A DNA stretch of 64,000 nt from Candidatus Woesearchaeota archaeon. Its GTDB lineage: Archaea; Nanobdellota; Nanobdellia; Woesearchaeales; ARS49. The DNA lies in assembly GCA_016215315.1 (NCBI GenBank), contig JACRKG010000019.1, positions 124,001 to 188,000 on the forward strand, written 5' to 3'. The position numbers and the translations under genes are program-made. Positions 42,505 through 49,777 of the stretch are shown piece by piece; within the stretch, counting starts at the first letter, position 1; every line of letters starts with the position of its first letter. Below the pieces are notes generated by a model that saw only the letters and a list, made by a program, of their open reading frames with translations, had not been told where the DNA came from and made no database searches.

Positions 42505-42800
42505 GATGTGATTGCGGAGAATACTTCCAAGAAGGAAAAGCAAAAGTACAAGGACACTATCTAAGCGCAATGGTTTGCCCAAAATGCGGAGAAAAAACAT
42601 TCACTCTTGATCAAGTTAAAGAAGGTAAAGCAGTACTAGAAATGCATGAGAAACTAGATTTAAAGAAAAAAATAAGCAAAGTAGGCAATTCGTTAGCATT
42701 ATTGCTTCCTGAAGGGATAAAAAAGCTAGGCATGAAGCTAGGAACTAAAGTAAAAATAGAAGCAATAGATGAGAAAAGTTTTAAAGTAATCAAGTGTTAA
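42483..42800 (+). CDS. YgiT-type zinc finger fused to AbrB domain, putative antitoxin
   Basis: 105 aa from ATG 42483, which follows a GAGGTG site; the longer in-frame start at 42381 lies inside the upstream gene and lacks one. N-terminal zinc finger: CDCGEYF ... MVCPKCGEKTF (two CxxC/CxC pairs). C-terminal SpoVT-AbrB domain: KKISKVGNSLALLLPEG, LGMKLGTKVKIEAIDE. MqsA/YgiT antitoxins couple such a zinc finger to a DNA-binding domain and repress their own operon. The pair of Cys is C-x-C rather than C-x2-C in the first knuckle. Confidence 0.72.
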   Translation: MEERRKIRCDCGEYFQEGKAKVQGHYLSAMVCPKCGEKTFTLDQVKEGKAVLEMHEKLDLKKKISKVGNSLALLLPEGIKKLGMKLGTKVKIEAIDEKSFKVIKC

Positions 42801-42809
42801 TACCAAAAA

Positions 42810-43142
42810 ATGAAAACTATAATAGCGTCAGAAAAAAAGTATAAATGGGTTCAAGATCCTAAAGGCTACTTCTTAATACGCGTAAATAGAAAAGAAAAAC
42901 TAATAGAAGTAGGTTTTGTTGAGGGAAAAGGCAAAAGACCGCTACCAAAAAACATAAAATACAGAATAGTTGGAAAAGAACCTCAAACAATAAGAAGACA
43001 AATATTCAAAATGGGTTTGATAAGCAGAATTGATCATGCACTCTCAATAGGCGAAGAATTACAAAAAGCAAAAACAGCACTAGACTTAGAAATAGAATAC
43101 ATGCAAGACAGTGTTTTGGATTATGAGAAGAAAACGAAGTGA
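42810..43142 (+). CDS. DUF4346-like small protein
   Basis: 110 aa. KWVQDPKGYFLIRVNRKEKL and GLISRIDHALSIGEELQKAKTAL match the two conserved blocks of DUF4346 (D-x-K-G-Y-F-x-I ... D-H-A-x-x-x-G-x-E-L-x-K-A), found in archaea and some bacteria, sometimes attached to thymidylate synthase or methyltransferase proteins. It starts 9 bp after the AbrB gene and may be in the same transcript. Function unknown. Confidence 0.6.
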   Translation: MKTIIASEKKYKWVQDPKGYFLIRVNRKEKLIEVGFVEGKGKRPLPKNIKYRIVGKEPQTIRRQIFKMGLISRIDHALSIGEELQKAKTALDLEIEYMQDSVLDYEKKTK

Positions 43143-43161
43143 TTTAGTCAGTATTTAATTT

Positions 43162-43929
43162 TCAATCTTTTTTTGCCAGAACGTAAACTAAAAACCCTCT
43201 TTCATAAAGAACTTTGTTTGAAAACTGTTTTTCAATCTTTATTAACTTCTTTAAATCTCGAACTTTCCACTCTTTTTTTAAAAGATTTACTTGATGTTTT
43301 TTATAGAATTTCTTAATTTCTTCATCATATGTGTGTTTATCTGCAATGATTTGAAATCCACTTAATTTTATTGGTTTTAACTTGATCTTTTTACACATCC
43401 AAATAAGATTTGTTAAATTTTCAGTTTCGGGACAATATTTTATGGATTTTTTAAATTTTTGATAGAGACTGAGAGGATGACTGTTTGGCGTTGATATTAA
43501 AACATATTTCTTTGATACGCGAGTCATTTCTTTAACAAAAGAAATTTGTTTTTTAAGTAAGAAATGTTCAATTGTTCCCACATTAAATACAAGATCAAAG
43601 TAATTGTCAGGATATTTTATTTTAAACCCACTACCGATACTTAATTTACCAAGAACTTTTTTTTCTTTGAAAACTGCTTTAGCGTATCTTAATGCCCTTT
43701 GAGAAGTATCTATGCCATAAACTTCATGATTTTCTTTGGCTAATAGAGCAAGAATGTAACCTGATCCAAAACCAACTTCTAAAATTTTAGATTTTGGCGC
43801 GAGATAATCTTTAGTTTGCCACAATAAACTTTGAAAAGCATGCGCTTTTAGAGTATTTACACGTTCAAAAGACTTAGCTCTTTTTCTTCCTTTCTTATAC
43901 CGATCAAACTCTCGTTTTAGATATTCCAT
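43162..43929 (-). CDS. Class I SAM-dependent methyltransferase
   Basis: 255 aa. Motif I ILEVGFGSGYILALLA, the acidic YGIDTSQRALRYAK loop, and FDLVFNVGTIEHFL place it with Methyltransf_11/UbiE-like enzymes. The substrate-side C-terminal half (after STPNSHPLS) is specific and not recognised; the resemblance to the 1 kb and 62 kb methyltransferases is confined to the core. Converges with the DUF4346 gene. Confidence 0.78.
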   Translation of the reverse strand: MEYLKREFDRYKKGRKRAKSFERVNTLKAHAFQSLLWQTKDYLAPKSKILEVGFGSGYILALLAKENHEVYGIDTSQRALRYAKAVFKEKKVLGKLSIGSGFKIKYPDNYFDLVFNVGTIEHFLLKKQISFVKEMTRVSKKYVLISTPNSHPLSLYQKFKKSIKYCPETENLTNLIWMCKKIKLKPIKLSGFQIIADKHTYDEEIKKFYKKHQVNLLKKEWKVRDLKKLIKIEKQFSNKVLYERGFLVYVLAKKD

Positions 43930-44010
43930 AAGTAATTATTTCAATAATTAATTCAGATGTTTTTAAATCTTTTCAGAAAAAATCCCATAAAACACTAACC
44001 TCAAACCACA

Positions 44011-44101
44011 TGGACCCGCCGGGAATTGAACACAACGGCGGATCTTTGCCAAATATCCGGTAGAAAGCACTTAAGTTGGATTTCCGCTAACGCTACAATC
44101 C
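44011..44101 (-). pseudogene. tRNA 3'-end duplicate or decayed tRNA
   Basis: On the minus strand, TTCAATTCCCGGCGGGTCCA at 44011-44030 repeats the last 20 bases of tRNA-Ala (44109-44128) with one change. No matching 5' acceptor (GGACCCG) or T-stem is present, so it cannot fold as a tRNA; GATCCGCCG and CGGCGGGTC instead form a 9-bp hairpin. A GTTGGATT/AATCCAAC inverted repeat lies at about 44074-44103. Confidence 0.55.
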
Positions 44102-44108
44102 AACGAAC

Positions 44109-44180
44109 TGGACTCGCCGGGAATTGAACCCGGAGTCTTTCCAGTGCGAGTGGAAAATTTTACCATTAAACTACAAGCCC
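44109..44180 (-). tRNA. tRNA-Ala(CGC)
   Basis: 72 nt. Acceptor GGGCTTG/CGAGTCC with the G3-U70 pair that marks alanine tRNAs, and A73. D-arm GTTT-AATGGTA-AAAT; anticodon stem TTCCA/TGGAA with loop CTCGCAC, anticodon CGC; variable loop AGACT; T-stem CCGGG/CCCGG with loop TTCAATT. No intron; 3' CCA not encoded. Confidence 0.9.
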
Positions 44181-44184
44181 AAAA

Positions 44185-44733
44185 TTAACTAAATTTCAAC
44201 TTGTCAAAAACGTTTACAAATATTTTTGTTATGTTTTTTGCATCACTTATTGCTCTATGATGAACGCCCTCTAAAGATAAGTTTAACATTTTTAGTGCTT
44301 CATTCATTCCGCAAGGTTTTACTTTTTTTATTTCTGCAAATTGATGTTTTATACTTATGTGATTTTCAAGAAAACCAATAATTTTTCCTTCGTAACGTTT
44401 AATCTTGCATTCTTCAAGTATTTGACGCTTGTCATAAAAACCCCAAGAACACAAATAAGGCTTTTGTCCATTGCTTGAAATCCAATATTCAAATTCTTTC
44501 ATGACTTTTTCAAACTGTTCTGCTTTGCTTACATCTTCTTGTATTATGCTAGTTAGTTTAGTGCAAAAATCAGAAAGTTCAGGATTGATTGTTGGTTTAA
44601 CAAAATTCGAAAAGGTATCAATAATTTTAAGTTCTGAATTTAGCTTTACTGCGCCGATTTCTATTATTTCACTCGCTTTACTTTTATTACCTTCCCAGCA
44701 GGTAGCTTCTAAATCAAAGATTATGTATTGCAT
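44185..44733 (-). CDS. DEDDh 3'-5' exonuclease (ERI-1/KapD-like)
   Basis: About 182 aa from MQYIIFDLEATCW; an earlier in-frame ATG at 44778 would place a non-family leader before this first strand. Exo I is FDLEATCW (D and E ligands), Exo II lies near LCSWGFYDKRQ (Asp), and Exo III is VHHRAISDAKNI (H and D). The layout is that of the ERI-1/Sni histone mRNA and KapD exonucleases, which trim RNA or short DNA from 3' ends. It ends 4 bp before tRNA-Ala on the same strand, so tRNA transcripts might read through from it. Confidence 0.85.
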   Translation of the reverse strand: MQYIIFDLEATCWEGNKSKASEIIEIGAVKLNSELKIIDTFSNFVKPTINPELSDFCTKLTSIIQEDVSKAEQFEKVMKEFEYWISSNGQKPYLCSWGFYDKRQILEECKIKRYEGKIIGFLENHISIKHQFAEIKKVKPCGMNEALKMLNLSLEGVHHRAISDAKNITKIFVNVFDKLKFS

Positions 44734-44839
44734 TATTATTTGGTAAATATCAGTTTTTATATATTTTAGGTATTTCATAGAAGAAAATAACCCTATATCA
44801 TTACTAAAAATTTAAATATCCTGATTAGATATTTAGTTT

Positions 44840-45781
44840 ATGCGTCATTTAATCTCCTTAAAAGAACAATCGAAAGAAGACATTCTAGAACTACTCGATA
44901 TTGCTGCTAAATTGAAAGCTAAAAGAAACAATGGTGAACTAACTAATTATTTGCAGAACAAAACGCTAATAATGTTTTTTCAGAAGTCTTCTACTAGAAC
45001 TAGATTATCTTTTGAGGCTGCAATGACTGAATTAGGCGGGCACGCTATTTTTTTAGATGCTAGAACTACTCAGTTTTCTTTAACTGATTTTAATGATGAA
45101 ATCCAAGCAGTCATGAGATTTGGTAATACGTTAATGTTCAGAGCTTTGAAAGCTAGTGATGTAATTAAGACAGCTTCTTTTAATAGAATTCCAGTAATTG
45201 ATGCTTGCAGTGAGAAATATCACCCCTGCCAAGCATTGAGTGATCTATTAACTATGGCAGAACATTCTGGAGGAATTCAGAATGTTAAGAAAGTTACTTG
45301 GTTAGGCGTAGAGAATAATGTTTCAAATACTTTAATGCTAGCTTGCGCTAAATTGGGAATAAAATTTTACATTGCAGCACCAGAAGTAGATAAGGATAGT
45401 GTTGATGAAGAATTAAATGAACAAGCTGAAAAAACCAGGAATGTTGTTAGAACTCTTGATTTAAAAGAAGCTTTAGAAAATACTGATTACGTTCACACTG
45501 ATACTTGGATGAATATGGAATTTTTTGATGGAGGAAGAATAAAGAAAGAATTTGAGCAAGAATTTGAGAGAAGAAAAAAAGTTTTCATGCCTTACCAATT
45601 AAGTGCAAAATTAATCAACACTTATTCGCCTAAAGCTAAAATAATGCATTGCATGCCTTGCCATATTGGTTATGAAATTTCTAGAGATGCAGTGGATCAC
45701 AAGAATGCAATTGTTTTTGATCAAGCAGAAAATAGACTACACGCACAAAAAGCAATACTGCTGTGGTTGCTAAGTGCTTAA
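44840..45781 (+). CDS. argF: Ornithine carbamoyltransferase
   Basis: 313 aa. Carbamoyl-phosphate site FFQKSSTRTRLSFEAAM (S-T-R-T-R), HPCQALSDLLTM (H-P-x-Q), the ornithine-side DTWMNM (D-x-W-x-S/N-M) and HCMPCHIGYEIS (H-C-L-P, with the Cys that contacts ornithine). Makes citrulline from ornithine and carbamoyl phosphate, or runs in reverse in arginine breakdown. No other arginine genes are in the window. TATTTAGTTT region gives a near-leaderless promoter. Confidence 0.9.
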   Translation: MRHLISLKEQSKEDILELLDIAAKLKAKRNNGELTNYLQNKTLIMFFQKSSTRTRLSFEAAMTELGGHAIFLDARTTQFSLTDFNDEIQAVMRFGNTLMFRALKASDVIKTASFNRIPVIDACSEKYHPCQALSDLLTMAEHSGGIQNVKKVTWLGVENNVSNTLMLACAKLGIKFYIAAPEVDKDSVDEELNEQAEKTRNVVRTLDLKEALENTDYVHTDTWMNMEFFDGGRIKKEFEQEFERRKKVFMPYQLSAKLINTYSPKAKIMHCMPCHIGYEISRDAVDHKNAIVFDQAENRLHAQKAILLWLLSA

Positions 45782-45815
45782 CAAAATTTATAAATTCACC
45801 AAAAAGGAATAACCT

Positions 45816-46169
45816 ATGAATCAAGCAATTCAAGAATTACTAAAAAACGGAAGTTACAGAGTTACTTTCTCAAGTTATTACACTGAAAACAATATTGCTA
45901 CAAGTAAGTTGGATGTTATTCTTGATTCTGATATTTGGTGTGATGAAAGCGAACTCTTAGATTTATTTGAAGGACTAAATGATGAACATAGTTTTCACTT
46001 CGCAAAAATAGGCGACAAAGCATGCGCAGATTATGAAAGAAAAAATGGAAGACTAGTACATTTTGAAATCACTGAAAAAGTTGGTGAGCACTTAAAGAAT
46101 TACTTTAGCAACCCAAACGAGTTTCTTGAAAACTTAATAAAAGAATATGATATTCCTTTGACAATTTGA
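45816..46169 (+). CDS. Small protein of unknown function
   Basis: 117 aa, acidic, soluble. Beta strands SYRVTFSSYYTENN and KLDVILDSDIWCDESELL, then a helical C-terminus (VGEHLKNYFSNPNEFLENLI). AAGGAA-type ribosome site 7 nt before ATG, 35 bp after argF, so likely co-transcribed. No catalytic motif seen; not recognised. Confidence 0.6.
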   Translation: MNQAIQELLKNGSYRVTFSSYYTENNIATSKLDVILDSDIWCDESELLDLFEGLNDEHSFHFAKIGDKACADYERKNGRLVHFEITEKVGEHLKNYFSNPNEFLENLIKEYDIPLTI

Positions 46170-46216
46170 GATTTCTTGCGTAAAGTATATAAACAAACTA
46201 ATCGGATTGGATCTTA

Positions 46217-46327
46217 ATGGAATGTCTTAATTGTGGCCATGAATCCGAAGAAAGTTTTAAAGAAAATGAATGCCCCATGTGCAAGACTGCTTTAAAAAAA
46301 TGGAAAAAAAAGACTACGAACAATTAA
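46217..46327 (+). CDS. Tiny zinc-ribbon protein (36 aa)
   Basis: MECLNCGHESEE ... ECPMCKTALKKW: two CxxC knuckles 14 residues apart, a compact zinc ribbon with a basic tail. TATATAAAC at about 46187-46195 sits 22-30 nt before the ATG, so it has its own leaderless promoter. It overlaps the next gene's start by 28 bp in another frame, the usual sign of translational coupling. Probably binds nucleic acid or a partner protein. Confidence 0.6.
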   Translation: MECLNCGHESEESFKENECPMCKTALKKWKKKTTNN

Positions 46328-46659
46328 GAAAAAAATACAAACTTCCTAGCTTTGAAGTTCTAGATAAAGAATTTGAAATTTCAGACATTGAAGAAAAGAC
46401 TCATTTGCTTAGCAGAATAAGAGATAAAATCATAGATAGATTGGAATTTTTAATAAAAATAATAGACAGACATTTACATCCCGAAATTGATTCTTTCGCT
46501 CACGCTTACGAATGCAGTTGTTTTAGTGATGAAGAAAAACAAGAATTAGTAAAAATTTATCGAGAATTAATGAAACATCACAGAAGTTTTTTAGTGGCAG
46601 ATGTGGGCACTGATGAAAAACTAACTGCAAACACAATCAATAGTTTAATAAAAGATTAG
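46300..46659 (+). CDS. Small helical protein of unknown function
   Basis: About 119 aa from MEKKDYEQLRKKYKLPS; the ATG at 46270 would lie deep in the zinc-ribbon gene and add a Cys-containing leader. All-helical, with HPEIDSFAHAYECSCF in the middle and several His/Cys that might bind metal. Co-transcribed with the zinc-ribbon gene. Not recognised. Confidence 0.55.
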   Translation: MEKKDYEQLRKKYKLPSFEVLDKEFEISDIEEKTHLLSRIRDKIIDRLEFLIKIIDRHLHPEIDSFAHAYECSCFSDEEKQELVKIYRELMKHHRSFLVADVGTDEKLTANTINSLIKD

Positions 46660-46689
46660 GAAAAATTAAAGAAAAATTTATTAAGTTTC

Positions 46690-46758
46690 GTGAAAAAACT
46701 AAAAGAACACTGGGAAAAAATAGAAGAAACACAAGAACTATTAAGATACCTAGGATAG
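46690..46758 (+). CDS. Possible 22-aa peptide gene
   Basis: GTG start, MKKLKEHWEKIEETQELLRY and two more residues, an amphipathic helix. An AATTTATTAAG box sits about 15 nt upstream. Short and unsupported beyond its codon pattern; a pairing helix for the neighbouring protein is possible. Confidence 0.3.
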   Translation: MKKLKEHWEKIEETQELLRYLG

Positions 46759-46812
46759 GTTTACAGTTTGAGTTTACGGTTCACAGTAAAAAAACTCGGC
46801 AACAACCGTGAA
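46759..46812. repeat. Period-7 GTTTRYR repeat, weak copy
   Basis: GTTTACA GTTTGA GTTTACG GTTCACA at about 46759-46786; only GTTCAC/GTGAAC (46779/46807) forms an inverted pair. Lies before adk. Confidence 0.6.
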
Positions 46813-46832
46813 CAAGTTATGGGGGTGCAAAC

Positions 46833-47465
46833 ATGCAATCGGGTGATTTGGAAATGAGATTGATATTAATTGGTCCGCAAGGAAGTGGAAAGGGAACACA
46901 AGGAAAATTATTGCAACACGAATATGGATGGCTTCCTATTTCTTCAGGAGATCTCATAAGAGCTAGAATTAAGAACGACCCTAGCTTCGATGAAAAATAC
47001 GGCATAAGCAAAGGAAACTTATTGCCAGATGATATCATCACACAAATGATTAAGGAAAGAATAAAAGAAAAAGACTGCGAAAAAGGGTACATTCTCGATG
47101 GATTTCCTAGAAAGATAAAACAAGCAGAAGTATTAGACACAATGATAAAAGTTGATTATGCGTTACTGATTGATGTTCCAGACAAAGAAAGTATCAAAAG
47201 ATTAAGTGCAAGATGGCAATGCAAAGGATGCAACAAAATTTACGGTTTAAATGAAGCCCCACCAAAAGTATGTCCTTGCGGTGGAGAAGTCTATCAAAGA
47301 GAAGATGATAAACCTGCAGCAATAAAGAAAAGACTAGAATTATATCACAAAGAAACAGAACCAATACTAGGATATTACGAAAAACAAGGAAAATTATTAA
47401 AAGTAAATGGAAAAGGAACCGTTGAGGAAGTTTTTGAGAAAATTAAAAAAGTATTAGGCAAATAA
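46833..47465 (+). CDS. adk: Adenylate kinase (zinc-type, bacterial-like)
   Basis: 210 aa. P-loop LIGPQGSGKGTQGK, AMP site ISSGDLIRAR, LDGFPRK, and a LID domain with CKGC ... CPC, a zinc site of four cysteines. Converts ATP plus AMP to two ADP. The long zinc LID is of bacterial/DPANN type and unlike the trimeric archaeal AdkA. GGGGGTG ribosome site precedes ATG 46833; MRLILIG (46854) is a less likely start. Confidence 0.92.
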   Translation: MQSGDLEMRLILIGPQGSGKGTQGKLLQHEYGWLPISSGDLIRARIKNDPSFDEKYGISKGNLLPDDIITQMIKERIKEKDCEKGYILDGFPRKIKQAEVLDTMIKVDYALLIDVPDKESIKRLSARWQCKGCNKIYGLNEAPPKVCPCGGEVYQREDDKPAAIKKRLELYHKETEPILGYYEKQGKLLKVNGKGTVEEVFEKIKKVLGK

Positions 47466-47467
47466 CT

Positions 47468-48031
47468 ATGAAAATTTTGCTTGTAAACAACACCTCAATC
47501 CATTTTCCTGCATTAAAAGAGTTGCTTGAGAAAGATCACGTCGTTACTTCTGTGCATATTGAAGAATTGAAATCAGAAATGGCAACTAGTCATGATGTTG
47601 TTGTTTTATCTGGCGGATCAAAGTATGAAGTTAGCGATAGTCCTGAAATGTTTGAAGAACAATTTAAAATTTTTAAAAGCGGTAAACCCGTTTTTGGAGT
47701 TTGTTTAGGATTTCAAGCAATATGTCATGCTTTCGGAGAAAAAGTGGAAAAATTAGGTTTTGAAGTTGAAGGAATAATAGAAGTTCAAAAAACAAAAAAT
47801 GACCCTCTGCTAAAAGGATTAAAAAAAAGCTTTAAAGCATACGAAGGGCATAGCTGGGGTGTTAAGAAAATAAATGGAGAACTTATAACTTTAGCACAAT
47901 CCAAACATTGCGTAGAAATGGTTAAGCATCCAAAACTACCAGTTTATGGAACACAATTCCATCCAGAAGTACATCAAGAACTTGATGGATTGAAAGTTTT
48001 AGAAAACTTCTTGAAAAAATATTCGGCCTAA
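47468..48031 (+). CDS. Class I glutamine amidotransferase (GuaA glutaminase-like)
   Basis: 187 aa, stand-alone. Nucleophile Cys in FGVCLGFQAIC; His-Glu pair in GTQFHPEVHQ; oxyanion segment VLSGGSKYE. This is the fold of the separate archaeal GMP-synthase subunit A (GuaAa), but members also act with other synthetases; no guaAb is nearby. Starts two bases after adk, so co-transcribed. It overlaps truD at the 3' end by 4 bp in convergent orientation. Confidence 0.82.
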   Translation: MKILLVNNTSIHFPALKELLEKDHVVTSVHIEELKSEMATSHDVVVLSGGSKYEVSDSPEMFEEQFKIFKSGKPVFGVCLGFQAICHAFGEKVEKLGFEVEGIIEVQKTKNDPLLKGLKKSFKAYEGHSWGVKKINGELITLAQSKHCVEMVKHPKLPVYGTQFHPEVHQELDGLKVLENFLKKYSA

Positions 48032-48936
48032 TTTTCAAACAATTGCCTTACAAATTCTGTCGCATAACAACCATTAGGTAAGTCAAATTTGAGGACTATT
48101 TTCTTTTTTCCTTTGTTAAGTTCATCATCTAACAATTCACTTGTTTCTAAGTTTTTGGCTTGGACAAAAACTTTTCTTTCAACCCCTTCAAGAGTTAATT
48201 GTGGTATTTCTCGAATGATAAAATCTCTTTCAGTGATGCCGTCTTGTTTCATTAGTTCGAGCATTTTTTCATTAATTTCCACTCCAAAGCCTGGAACCAT
48301 TAAAGTTTGTGGTTTGGAGTTTAGAGTTTGTAGTGTTGCATTCCACAAATAAGATTGGTATGCTGCAATGAATAACTTATTTATCTTTATTGGTAAAAGT
48401 TTTATTGCATCAATAGGATTGTTAGGGTTTTCTTGCAGATATCGAGTTACTTCTTTTTGATTTATTAATTCGCAAGCTTTCACCCATTCTTTTTTTAGCA
48501 TTGCTTTACCTATTTCTACATTATTTATGCTGAATCTTTGTTCTCCAAAATAATTAATGAATTCGGCTTTTATTTCTGGTTTTTCTTTTATATTTCTCAC
48601 AGTAATTTCAAAATGGTTACCTTGATGATCTCCTAGCGAAATTGGTTCTTTGCGATTTCCCAAAAATTCAGTTTTCAAATTATCAATTTTTACTTCTTTT
48701 TTACAATTTTTTATAGAAATATACTGAGTTGTTACTGCATTCTTATCTTTCAAACCAGCATAACCAATATTTTTTAATGAAGTTGATACAAATCGAGAAA
48801 CGATTCTTATAGCTCTTGTTGTTGTGTAACAAGTTTTTTTTAATAAAAATACTCCATAAGGACCTGACTCTGATTTAAAATTAAATATTTCATTTACAAC
48901 AAAGTCTTCAGGGATTTGTTTAAGTTTATACGACAT
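48028..48936 (-). CDS. truD: tRNA pseudouridine(13) synthase TruD
   Basis: About 302 aa from MSYKLKQIPEDFVVNEI, shorter than the typical 330-400 aa. Catalytic Asp in GYAGLKDKNAVTTQYIS, then INYFGEQRFSINN (motif II, NYFG-x-QRF) and the C-terminal motif near KIVLKFDLPNGCYATEFVRQL. Makes pseudouridine 13 in tRNA. Odd: residues around TLQTLNSKPQTLMV are coded by a period-7 GTTTRYR repeat (48304-48337). The in-frame ATG at 48996 lies inside the Nudix gene and is less likely. Overlaps the Nudix gene's end by 11 bp. Confidence 0.9.
   Translation of the reverse strand: MSYKLKQIPEDFVVNEIFNFKSESGPYGVFLLKKTCYTTTRAIRIVSRFVSTSLKNIGYAGLKDKNAVTTQYISIKNCKKEVKIDNLKTEFLGNRKEPISLGDHQGNHFEITVRNIKEKPEIKAEFINYFGEQRFSINNVEIGKAMLKKEWVKACELINQKEVTRYLQENPNNPIDAIKLLPIKINKLFIAAYQSYLWNATLQTLNSKPQTLMVPGFGVEINEKMLELMKQDGITERDFIIREIPQLTLEGVERKVFVQAKNLETSELLDDELNKGKKKIVLKFDLPNGCYATEFVRQLFEN
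48304..48337 (-). repeat. Period-7 GTTTRYR repeat inside truD
   Basis: On the plus strand: GTTTGTG GTTTGGA GTTTAGA GTTTGTA GTG. Read antisense it gives in-frame codons for TLQTLNSKPQTL. The reading frame of truD is kept. Confidence 0.75.
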
Positions 48937-49627
48937 CGCTTTCGAGAAGGAACTTCTTGCTTTTAAACTTATACAATCTTGCAGGCCTGTGAACACCTTC
49001 CATTTTTGTTTCTTTAGTTTGTTCTACTAAATTTAGACTTGCTATTTTTTTCCTGAAATTTCTTTTATCTAAAGTTTTTGCTAGAATTACTTCGTATAAT
49101 TTTTGTAGTTCTGTTAAAGTGAATTTTTGGGGTAATAATTGGAATCCTACAGTTGTATATTCTAATTTGGACCTTAGCCTTGTTAAAGAATAATCTAGTA
49201 CTTTTTTGTGATCAAAGGCTAATGGAGGGTAATTGTATACTGAAAACCATTGTGCATCCGCAACTTCTTCTGTTGGTTTAATTTTCATTTTTTCTGAATC
49301 AATAAGTGCAAAATAAGCAACAGTTATTACTCTACCTCTTGAATCTCTGAATGGATCTCCGAAAGTGTATAACTGTTCTAAATAAACATCTTTTACTCCT
49401 GTTTTTTGTTCAAGAATCCGCTTCGCAGATTCTTCGAGACTTTCGTCTAATCTTATAAAACCACCAGGAAGCGCCCATTCGCCTTTTTTAAGGTCTGCTT
49501 TTCTTTTTACTAGAAGAACTCTCAATTCATCGTTTTGTACTGTGAAAATAACTATATCAACAGTAACGCTTGGTTTTGGATACTTGTGAATATCACTAGT
49601 CATATCCCACTTTGGTTTTTCTACCAT
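48926..49627 (-). CDS. NrtR-like Nudix protein with winged-helix domain
   Basis: About 233 aa from MVEKPKWDMTSD; the longer start at 49729 precedes the TATA box. Nudix domain: GGFIRLDESLEESAKRILEQ, a Nudix box in which the catalytic R-E-x2-E-E core reads RILEQK, so hydrolysis is probably lost. The C-terminal FTLTELQKLYEVILAKTLD and RNFRKKIASLNLVEQT form a winged helix. This is the NrtR plan: an ADP-ribose-sensing repressor of NAD genes. The NAD operon lies 5 kb away. TATTTAAACC (49651-49660) about 28 nt upstream gives a leaderless message. Confidence 0.82.
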   Translation of the reverse strand: MVEKPKWDMTSDIHKYPKPSVTVDIVIFTVQNDELRVLLVKRKADLKKGEWALPGGFIRLDESLEESAKRILEQKTGVKDVYLEQLYTFGDPFRDSRGRVITVAYFALIDSEKMKIKPTEEVADAQWFSVYNYPPLAFDHKKVLDYSLTRLRSKLEYTTVGFQLLPQKFTLTELQKLYEVILAKTLDKRNFRKKIASLNLVEQTKETKMEGVHRPARLYKFKSKKFLLESDVV

Positions 49628-49757
49628 AGTGTAAAAAAAACAAGAAGAAGTATTTAAACCTTTTTGCGAAAAATGCAAAAAGTCAAAAAAGTTCACTAAA
49701 CAAATTAACAGAAATCTTTTTATGTACACAAAAATTTGTCAAAGCGTTTATTAACAT

Positions 49758-49776
49758 GAATTTGCGGAGCAAATTC
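49758..49776. other. Hairpin at the start of the 49778 gene
   Basis: GAATTTGC-GGA-GCAAATTC, 8-bp perfect stem directly before the ATG at 49778; it could mask the start codon in mRNA. Confidence 0.45.
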
Positions 49777-49777
49777 A

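Noticed and set aside
44011-44101. Second functional tRNA
   Set aside because: The T-stem does not pair, no 5' acceptor strand exists, and no intron removal by a bulge-helix-bulge rule restores them.
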